5,031 nucleotides of DNA from positions 1 to 5,031 of the forward strand of contig NZ_CAMLGT010000264.1 of assembly GCF_946479605.1 (NCBI RefSeq). The letters are read 5' to 3'. Made by a program: the position numbers and the translations under genes. Below the pieces are notes generated by a model. It saw only the letters and a list, made by a program, of their open reading frames with translations, was not told the DNA's origin and searched no databases. Below, in pieces: positions 1-5,031 of this stretch; the first letter of the stretch is position 1; every line of letters begins with the position of its first letter. This DNA comes from an uncultured Lacibacter sp. (GTDB lineage Bacteria; Bacteroidota; Bacteroidia; Chitinophagales; Chitinophagaceae).

Positions 1-645
1 AACGTAGGTTTCCCCCTCAATCAAACCTGTTGCGGCCAGCCGATGGCCAACAGTGGTTTCGCTTCACTCAGCAAATCATGCGATAAAAATTTTGTTTCGA
101 ATTTTCGTGGCTTCGATTATATCGTTGGGCCGTCGGGCAGTTGTGTATTGCATTTAAAAGAACACCTGCACGATGAACAACATCCCGGCGAAGCAGAGCA
201 TATCCGCAAACATGTGTACGAACTCACCGAGTTTTTGGTGGATGTATTGAAAGTAGAAAAGCTCAACGCATCTTTCCCGTATAAAGTGGGGTTGCACAAC
301 AGCTGTCATGGTCAGCGTGGATTGCATTTATCATCCATGAGCGAACGAAATTTACCTGCTTTTTCTAAACCGCAGCAATTATTGAAGATGGTAAATGGTT
401 TGGAACTTGCAATGCCCACACGCAGCGATGAATGTTGTGGCTTTGGCGGTACGTTTTGTGTGTTTGAAGAAGCAGTGAGTGTGAAGATGGGGAAGGATCG
501 CATTGCCGATCATGCCAATAACGATGTACAATACATTACCGGTGGCGATACCAGTTGCCTCATGCATTTAGAAGGGATTTTAAAACGCAACGGCAGCAAG
601 GTGAAGACCATTCATATTGCAGAAATTTTAAACAGCAACGCATGA
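1..645 (+). CDS. lutA: L-lactate oxidation iron-sulfur protein LutA, 3' part (5' end outside window)
   Basis: This is the cysteine-rich (CCG-domain, formerly DUF224) subunit of the LutABC system, which oxidises L-lactate to pyruvate in the cytoplasm. The reading frame is open from base 1, and the residues before the first in-window ATG (position 43) already match the family (QTCCGQP), so that ATG is internal and the gene starts upstream. 214 residues are visible; from the usual size of about 240, only some 25-30 are missing. The first CCG domain shows CCG at visible residues 10-12 and GPSGSC ending at Cys48. The second shows NSCHG (Cys102), ECCGFGG (Cys145, Cys146), Cys153 and GGDTSC (Cys186). 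The C-terminus (IHIAEIL) is also family-typical. GlpC and GlcF share CCG domains, but the immediate lutB-lutC context settles the assignment. The stop codon overlaps the lutB start as ATGA. Confidence 0.93.
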   Translation, partial: NVGFPLNQTCCGQPMANSGFASLSKSCDKNFVSNFRGFDYIVGPSGSCVLHLKEHLHDEQHPGEAEHIRKHVYELTEFLVDVLKVEKLNASFPYKVGLHNSCHGQRGLHLSSMSERNLPAFSKPQQLLKMVNGLELAMPTRSDECCGFGGTFCVFEEAVSVKMGKDRIADHANNDVQYITGGDTSCLMHLEGILKRNGSKVKTIHIAEILNSNA

Positions 646-2021
646 GCCATAACAGTACATTAAAACATGCCGAAGCTGCTGCACAGTTCATTAACGATGA
701 GCCACGTACCAACTGGCACGATGAAACGCTTTGGTTTGTTCGCCAGAAAAGAGATAAAGCCGCACACGGTTTGCCCGAATGGGAGCAGTTGCGTGAATGG
801 GCTTCGCAAATAAAAAATCATACACTTTCCAATCTTGATAATTATTTAAAAGAATTTGAAAGCAAAGCGCAGGATAATGGTGTGATTGTACACTGGGCTG
901 CAGATGCTGAAGAGCACAATAAAATCATTTACGACATCATTGCGCATCACAAGATCAAAAAAATTGTGAAGAGCAAGAGTATGCTTACGGAAGAATGTGG
1001 CTTGAATGAATTCCTACACACAAAAGGCATTGAAACAGTTGATACAGACTTAGGCGAACGCATTGTACAGTTCAGGAATGAACCGCCGAGCCATATTGTA
1101 TTACCTGCCATTCATTTAAAGAAGCAGGATGTAAGTGATACGTTTCACGAACATCTCAACACCGAAAAAGGAAACAACGATCCGCAATACTTAACCGAAG
1201 CTGCAAGGCAGCACCTGCGGGAGAAATTTATTGAATCAGAACTCGCCATTACCGGTGTGAACTTTGCTGTTGCCGAAACAGGTGGCTTTGTGGTTTGTAC
1301 CAACGAAGGCAATGCCGATATGGGTGCACATGCTGCAAAAATTCATATTGCCTGTATGGGTTTTGAAAAGATGATTCCGAAAGCAGAACATCTTTCTGTG
1401 TTTTTGCGTTTGCTGGCACGCAGCGCAACCGGTCAACCGATTACCACTTACTCCAGTCATTTTCACAAGCCAAGAGAAGGGCAGGAGATGCATATTGTGA
1501 TTGTTGATAACGGACGTAGCAGACAGTTGGGCCGTGCAGATTTCAGAAATTCGTTGAAGTGCATCCGTTGTGCTGCATGTTTCAATACTTGTCCGGTGTA
1601 CAGAAGAAGCGGCGGACATAGTTATCATACTGCTGTTGCGGGGCCGATTGGTTCTATTCTCAATCCGAATATTGATATGCGTGCAAATGCTGATTTGCCG
1701 TTTGCATCCACACTCTGCGGCAGCTGCAGCAATGTTTGTCCGGTGAAGATTGATATACATGATCAGTTGTGGAAATGGCGACAGGTATTGGTTGCAGAAG
1801 GTTATGTGGATACAACCAAGAAAGTTGGATTGAAAGGAATGGCATTTCTGTTGGCACGACCGGGACTGTATCGCTTCGCTGGAAAAATGGGCAGAGGCAT
1901 GATGCGTTTCTTTCCATGGATCGTGAACAACAAACTCAACCCCTGGTACAAACAACGGGAAATGCCGGCACCTCCGAAACAAAGTTTCCGTGACTGGTAT
2001 CTTCAAAACAAGAAACAATGA
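642..2021 (+). CDS. lutB: L-lactate oxidation iron-sulfur protein LutB
   Basis: LutB is the ferredoxin-like, LUD-domain subunit of the LutABC lactate-oxidation complex and presumably carries electrons from the oxidation. The 459-residue product is close to the usual 470-480. An N-terminal LUD region runs to about residue 300 and includes the family stretch FAVAETGGF followed by TNEGNADMG and IHIACMGFEKMIP. A 4Fe-4S module follows: C307-x2-C310-x2-C313-x3-C317-P, then C359-x2-C362-x3-C366-P. The second motif has three cysteines, not four; I recall the same pattern in LutB homologues, so I do not treat it as damage. The start at 642 is chosen because it makes an ATGA overlap with lutA and begins at the family-like N-terminus. 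An in-frame ATG at 555 would run 91 bases into conserved lutA sequence. The stop overlaps lutC, again as ATGA, implying translational coupling. Homologues are called YkgF in E. coli. Confidence 0.95.
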   Translation: MSHNSTLKHAEAAAQFINDEPRTNWHDETLWFVRQKRDKAAHGLPEWEQLREWASQIKNHTLSNLDNYLKEFESKAQDNGVIVHWAADAEEHNKIIYDIIAHHKIKKIVKSKSMLTEECGLNEFLHTKGIETVDTDLGERIVQFRNEPPSHIVLPAIHLKKQDVSDTFHEHLNTEKGNNDPQYLTEAARQHLREKFIESELAITGVNFAVAETGGFVVCTNEGNADMGAHAAKIHIACMGFEKMIPKAEHLSVFLRLLARSATGQPITTYSSHFHKPREGQEMHIVIVDNGRSRQLGRADFRNSLKCIRCAACFNTCPVYRRSGGHSYHTAVAGPIGSILNPNIDMRANADLPFASTLCGSCSNVCPVKIDIHDQLWKWRQVLVAEGYVDTTKKVGLKGMAFLLARPGLYRFAGKMGRGMMRFFPWIVNNKLNPWYKQREMPAPPKQSFRDWYLQNKKQ

Positions 2022-2602
2022 GTGCAAGAGAAACAATACTGAAAAATATTACAGCCAATAAACCAGAGTTGGTAGAGCTTCCTTCTATTGATCTCAATGC
2101 AGTGATTCAATACAACGATCTTGTACAACAATACAAAACAGTGTTGCAAAGTATTGGTGGCGGTACAGTAGAGTTGCAGGATCTTTCTTCGCTTAAACAG
2201 GAGTTGGAAAGCAGAAAAGCCAACGGTGATTTTGTCGTGAACAGAATTGCTGCATTAGGCGAAGTGAGTGATTCGCTTGCATCGCTTACTGCTGATGAAC
2301 TTGTTGCTGTTGATACGGCTTACCTTCAGGGAACAGTTGCTGTGGCAGAGAATGGCGCTATCTGGTTATACGAAAGCCAGATGGGGAATCGTTTGTTGCC
2401 GTTTATTTGTCAGCACCTGGTAATTGTTATTGAAAGAAAGAATATCGTACCAACCATGCATCATGCATACAAACAAATTGAAAGCGCCAAAGAAGGATTT
2501 GGTGTTTTTCTCGCAGGCCCATCCAAAACAGCCGACATTGAACAATCGCTGGTGATTGGTGCACACGGTGCCAGAAGTTTGATCGTGTATATTATTGGAT
2601 AG
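2018..2602 (+). CDS. lutC: L-lactate oxidation LUD-domain protein LutC
   Basis: LutC is the third protein of the LutABC system and consists of a single LUD (DUF162/YkgG) domain; its precise biochemical role in the complex is not settled. The 194-residue product is somewhat shorter than B. subtilis LutC (about 240), as is common in compact LUD proteins. Visible family signatures are GTVAVAENGAIWL in the middle, RLLPFICQHLVIVI after it, and the C-terminal block GPSKTADIEQ at residues 167-176 followed by GAHG at 181-184. Two small departures from the patterns I remember are AEN where AET is usual and GAR where GPR is usual; neither suggests inactivation. The ATG at 2018 overlaps the lutB stop (ATGA), so translation is probably coupled, and no separate promoter is expected. 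The gene ends with TAG directly before a repeat-bearing intergenic region and is the last gene of the operon in view. Confidence 0.93.
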   Translation: MSARETILKNITANKPELVELPSIDLNAVIQYNDLVQQYKTVLQSIGGGTVELQDLSSLKQELESRKANGDFVVNRIAALGEVSDSLASLTADELVAVDTAYLQGTVAVAENGAIWLYESQMGNRLLPFICQHLVIVIERKNIVPTMHHAYKQIESAKEGFGVFLAGPSKTADIEQSLVIGAHGARSLIVYIIG

Positions 2603-2671
2603 CATCACGGATGACACGGATTTGAGCTGGTACACACTGATTCATCCGCATTCATCAGCGTTATCAGCGTT
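2603..2671. repeat. Degenerate 9-10 bp repeats forming an imperfect palindrome after lutC
   Basis: Starting immediately after the lutC stop, CACGGAT occurs at 2606-2612 and again at 2615-2621, nine bases apart. Further on, ATTCATC occurs at 2640-2646 and 2650-2656, and ATCAGCGTT is tandemly repeated at 2654-2662 and 2663-2671. The reverse complement of the left part reads ATCCGTGTC then ATCCGTGAT, so both arms consist of variants of one unit, roughly ATCMGYRTT, pointing toward each other across about 20 bases (2622-2643). The arms pair imperfectly. Similar sequences strike me as dispersed extragenic repeats in Bacteroidota genomes, but that is from memory. It could help end or stabilise the lut transcript. 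There is no T-run directly behind the palindrome, so I do not call it a canonical terminator. Confidence 0.6.
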
Positions 2672-2784
2672 TCTATTACACACATTCGTTAGGGTATTAA
2701 TTTTTTTTCTGCTACTATTCTTTCTGTTAATTTGTGTTTTCGTGCTATTGCACAACATTGCTTTAACCTTTTAATCTTTCGTTC
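2672..2784 (+). promoter_or_regulatory. T-rich leader and probable promoter region of the GH97 gene
   Basis: This AT-rich stretch between the post-lutC repeat and the GH97 start contains T8 at 2701-2708 and no open reading frame of note. A promoter is expected here because the next gene follows a 182-base gap. The best resemblance to the Bacteroidota -7 box (TAnnTTTG) is TTAATTTG at 2727-2734, with one mismatch. I see no convincing TTTG -33 box about 20 bases upstream, so the exact site is uncertain. The bases before the ATG (2761-2784) lack a purine-rich Shine-Dalgarno sequence, which is usual for Bacteroidota. Confidence 0.3.
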
Positions 2785-4707
2785 ATGCGTGTTTTGATTG
2801 CTTTACTTCTTCTTGTTTCAATTCAAACTACTCTTTCTGCACAAGTAGGTATTACAAGTCCCGATAAAAAAATTACAGTGCAGGTCTTAGTAAACAAAGA
2901 AGGAGCCATTAAGTACAGTGTGCTTTACCAGGAAGCGGAAGTATTACGCACTTCATCACTGGGTATTCAAACAGCTACTGTTGATTTTTCAAAAGGCAAC
3001 AATCTCTTAGGTGCAACACCGGTACAACAGGTAAATGATACCTACAGTTTGTTACATGGCAAGAAAAAACAAGCCGGCTATAAAGCCAACAAACGCACCG
3101 TTCAATTCAAGAACAGTAATGGCAAAGCACTCGATATTATTTTCCAGGTGTCGAACGATGCAGTGGCGTTCCGCTATCAATACAAAGAAGGAAATAATTT
3201 TACCGATAACATCACAAACGAGTTAACAAGTTTTCATTTTCCATTAACTGCCAAAGCATGGTTACAACCCATGCAGGTTTCAAAAACAGGATGGGAGCAA
3301 ACCAATCCTGCTTATGAAGAACATTATGTACAGGATGTTCCTGTAGGTACAAAATCACCATCGGCAGCAGGTTGGGTTTATCCCGCTTTGTTCCGTGCAA
3401 ATGAGGTGTGGGCATTGATCACCGAAGCATCAGTGGAAACAACAGATTGTGCTACACGATTAAAAGCGGAATCACCTGATGGCGAGTACAGCATCGGCTA
3501 TCCTGATCCACGTGAGATCATTACCGGTAAAGGATTGTTGCCAACCTTTCAATCAACATACGTTTCGCCTTGGCGCATCATAACTATCGGAAGTTTAGCA
3601 ACCATCATCGAATCAACAGCAGGAACCGATCTGGCAAAACCATCAGTGATCAAAAACACAGCCTTTGTTTTGCCCGGTAAAGCATCGTGGAGCTGGATCA
3701 ATTCCAAAGATGATTTTATAGTGTATGATGAACAGATCAAGTACATCGATTTTGCAGCGAAGATGAACTGGCAATACTGTCTTGTTGATGCTGCGTGGGA
3801 TACAAAAATCGGCTACGAAAAAATGAAAGAGCTGGCCGACTATGCAAAGACAAAAAATGTTGGTCTGCTGTTGTGGTATAATTCTGCAGGCGATTGGAAT
3901 ACGGTGAAATACACACCCAAGGATTTACTCCTCACCACAGAAAGCCGTGCAAAAGAATTTCAGCGTTTGAAAGATATGGGCATTAAAGGTGTGAAGATCG
4001 ATTTCTTTGCAGGCGATGGCCAATCGGTAATGGAATACTATCATAGTATTTTAAAAGACGCAGCGAAATATGAACTGCTGGTAAATTTCCATGGTGCTAC
4101 ATTACCAAGGGGTTGGGCGAGAACTTATCCGCACCTGGTAACAACAGAAGCAGTGCGTGGTTTTGAAATGATCACGTTTGGACAGTGGGATGAAGATAAA
4201 GAAGCTAACCATTGTGCAATGTTACCTTTTACCCGCAACGCATTCGATCCAATGGATTTTACACCGATGAATTTATATAAGCTGCAAACAAAAGTGCAAC
4301 GCAAAACAACGGCGGCATTTGAGTTGGCTACATCGGTATTATTTCTTTCCGGTATTCAACACTATGCAGAATCGCCGGAAGGCATGCAACAGGTTCCCGA
4401 AAACATTCAGCAGTTTTTACGCAACCTGCCCAACACCTGGGATGATGTGAAATTCGTTGATGGTTTTCCCGGTAAATATGTGGTGATTGCAAGACGTTCA
4501 GCCAACAAATGGTATATCGCCGGTATCAATGGCGATGCGGCAGCAAAAACTATTCAACTCAATCTTTCTTCATTCTCAAAAAAGAAAGCAACATTGATCA
4601 CAGAAGGAGAAGGCGGTCAGCTGTTTGCAGAAAAGCAAGTAAATACAAAGAAGCCGCAAACAATTACGATGCCTGCGGCAGGTGGTTTTGTTGTTGTGCT
4701 GGAATAA
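2785..4707 (+). CDS. Secreted glycoside hydrolase family 97, retaining type (alpha-galactosidase-like)
   Basis: The 640-residue product is a calcium-dependent exo-glycosidase of family GH97, close in length to B. thetaiotaomicron BtGH97b (about 660). Residues 1-19 form a signal peptide (charged MR, leucine-rich core, LSA|Q cleavage) with no lipobox cysteine, so it is probably periplasmic. A beta-sandwich domain spans roughly residues 20-295, with YEEHY at 177-181. The (beta/alpha)8 catalytic domain begins near SWSW (301-304) and carries VDAAWD (Asp335), LLLWYNS (Trp364), KIDFF (Asp406), NFHG (434-437), RTYPHLVTTEAVRGFE with Glu455 and Glu461, then PFTRNAFDPMDFTP. A small beta domain ends the protein. 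From memory of SusB and BtGH97b, Asp406 matches the nucleophile of retaining members, Glu461 the acid/base and Glu455 a calcium ligand, while Gly437 replaces SusB's base Glu508. Alpha-galactosides or beta-L-arabinopyranosides are therefore likelier substrates than starch. The coding region ends in tandem stops (TAA TGA). No SusC/SusD genes are in view. Confidence 0.92.
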   Translation: MRVLIALLLLVSIQTTLSAQVGITSPDKKITVQVLVNKEGAIKYSVLYQEAEVLRTSSLGIQTATVDFSKGNNLLGATPVQQVNDTYSLLHGKKKQAGYKANKRTVQFKNSNGKALDIIFQVSNDAVAFRYQYKEGNNFTDNITNELTSFHFPLTAKAWLQPMQVSKTGWEQTNPAYEEHYVQDVPVGTKSPSAAGWVYPALFRANEVWALITEASVETTDCATRLKAESPDGEYSIGYPDPREIITGKGLLPTFQSTYVSPWRIITIGSLATIIESTAGTDLAKPSVIKNTAFVLPGKASWSWINSKDDFIVYDEQIKYIDFAAKMNWQYCLVDAAWDTKIGYEKMKELADYAKTKNVGLLLWYNSAGDWNTVKYTPKDLLLTTESRAKEFQRLKDMGIKGVKIDFFAGDGQSVMEYYHSILKDAAKYELLVNFHGATLPRGWARTYPHLVTTEAVRGFEMITFGQWDEDKEANHCAMLPFTRNAFDPMDFTPMNLYKLQTKVQRKTTAAFELATSVLFLSGIQHYAESPEGMQQVPENIQQFLRNLPNTWDDVKFVDGFPGKYVVIARRSANKWYIAGINGDAAAKTIQLNLSSFSKKKATLITEGEGGQLFAEKQVNTKKPQTITMPAAGGFVVVLE

Positions 4708-4716
4708 TGATGCTTC

Positions 4717-4814
4717 CGTCATGTCGACGAAGGAGACATCTCTAAACAATAAAGATGTTCGCCATGTTTGAATCAGTCTGCATTTTAAGAGATCCCTCCT
4801 TCGTCGGGATGACG
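4717..4814. repeat. Long inverted repeat (27 bp arms) between convergent genes
   Basis: The left arm 4717-4743 and right arm 4788-4814 are reverse complements at 23 of 27 positions. The four mismatches fall in two separate pairs placed nearly symmetrically, leaving perfect blocks CGTCAT, CGACGAAGGAG and ATCTCT. The 44-base centre (4744-4787) is AT-rich. The whole unit starts ten bases after the GH97 stop and ends 47 bases before the end of the facing AraC gene. Neither outer edge carries a T-run and I see no clear target-site duplication. The arm sequence resembles a dispersed extragenic repeat that I recall from Bacteroidota and other genomes. It may serve as a bidirectional transcript end or RNA-stabilising hairpin, or be a MITE-like remnant. 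Confidence 0.8.
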
Positions 4815-4859
4815 AAATACAATCTTCGTAAAGCAGAGCAAATCACTAAATATCAACTG

Positions 4860-4880
4860 TACTACTCAACCGCAGTAGTA
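4860..4880. repeat. Small perfect hairpin over the 3' end of the AraC-type gene
   Basis: TACTACT (4860-4866) and AGTAGTA (4874-4880) are perfect complements around a seven-base loop. The hairpin covers the last codons and the stop codon of the minus-strand regulator gene. It is not followed by a T-run in either direction, so a terminator role is only possible, and a 7 bp stem can arise by chance. Confidence 0.3.
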
Positions 4881-5031
4881 TTGTACGCCTGTTGAAAAGC
4901 CAACGGTGTTTGTCCCGTAAACCGTTTAAAGGTTTTATAAAAGTTGGTTACGTTGTTAAAACCACTTTCGTAACATATCTGCGAAATAGAAAGTTTGTTT
5001 TCAATCAGCAGTTTACTGGCATGCCCCACAC
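4862..5031 (-). CDS. AraC-family transcriptional regulator, C-terminal fragment (rest outside window)
   Basis: Reading the minus strand from the window edge gives 55 residues ending at a TAG stop (4864-4862). They match the C-terminal half of the AraC/XylS DNA-binding domain: HASKLLIENKLSISQI leads into the second helix-turn-helix, ICYESGFNNVTNFYKTFKRF, closing with the GQTP that ends the AraC signature, followed by a short tail (AFQQAYNTTAVE). The first helix-turn-helix and any sensor domain lie beyond the right edge, so ligand and targets cannot be inferred. The gene is convergent with the GH97 gene, with 154 bases between stops, so it shares no promoter with it. Whether it controls the GH97 gene is unknown. 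Confidence 0.9.
   Translation of the reverse strand, partial: VGHASKLLIENKLSISQICYESGFNNVTNFYKTFKRFTGQTPLAFQQAYNTTAVE

Noticed and set aside
555..641. In-frame upstream ATG at 555 that would extend LutB by 29 residues
   Set aside because: The extension lies wholly within conserved lutA sequence and does not look like a LutB N-terminus; the ATGA start at 642 fits operon layout and family length better.
1716..1736. Loss of an iron-sulfur ligand in LutB (three cysteines in the second motif)
   Set aside because: The same three-cysteine second motif is what I remember from other LutB proteins, so it looks family-typical and not a defect.
1236..2036. 266-codon open frame on the minus strand opposite lutB
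   Set aside because: It is antisense to the conserved iron-sulfur half of lutB, has a low-complexity cysteine- and histidine-rich translation without a recognisable domain, and is best explained as a shadow of lutB codon use.
2366..2635. 89-codon minus-strand open frame across the lutC end
   Set aside because: It overlaps conserved lutC coding sequence and its start falls in the repeat region; no recognisable protein features.
2603..2671. CRISPR array
   Set aside because: The repeated units are only 9-10 bp, degenerate, adjacent without spacers, and partly inverted.
2693..2709. T8 tract at 2701-2708 as an intrinsic terminator for lutABC
   Set aside because: No GC-rich stem lies directly before it; the imperfect palindrome ends about 30 bases upstream, too far for a canonical terminator.
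4509..4745. 78-codon plus-strand open frame over the GH97 3' end
   Set aside because: It lies out of frame within the GH97 coding region and runs into the inverted repeat, with an arginine-rich, feature-less translation.

Overview
The window looks like an ordinary chromosomal stretch from a member of the Bacteroidota, most likely near the family Chitinophagaceae. I base this on the gene types (a lutABC lactate-oxidation operon, a SusB-like GH97 glycosidase, an AraC-type regulator), the moderately AT-rich codon use, the lack of Shine-Dalgarno sequences ahead of the starts that can be judged, and the extragenic inverted repeats. The family-level placement is an impression, not a demonstration.

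Layout: positions 1-2602 hold three same-strand genes joined by two ATGA stop/start overlaps. They are the 3' part of lutA (cut by the window edge), complete lutB and complete lutC. Together they encode a predicted cytoplasmic iron-sulfur and LUD-domain complex that oxidises L-lactate to pyruvate. Positions 2603-2784 are a 182-base gap. Its first part is a degenerate 9-10 bp repeat arranged as an imperfect palindrome, and its second part is a T-rich leader for the next gene. Positions 2785-4707 encode a secreted family 97 glycoside hydrolase whose active-site residues fit the retaining branch (alpha-galactosidase or beta-L-arabinopyranosidase type) rather than the inverting SusB branch. Positions 4708-4861 are a convergent intergenic region dominated by a long inverted repeat with 27 bp arms. 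From 4862 to the window end, on the minus strand, lies the C-terminal DNA-binding end of an AraC-family regulator.

The lut genes form one functional unit. The GH97 gene has its own leader and no SusC/SusD partner in view, so any link to lactate use or to the facing AraC gene is unsupported. I found no evidence of a new biological system. The most interesting elements are the two different repeat structures sitting just downstream of lutC and of the GH97 gene, and the retaining-type active site of the GH97 enzyme.
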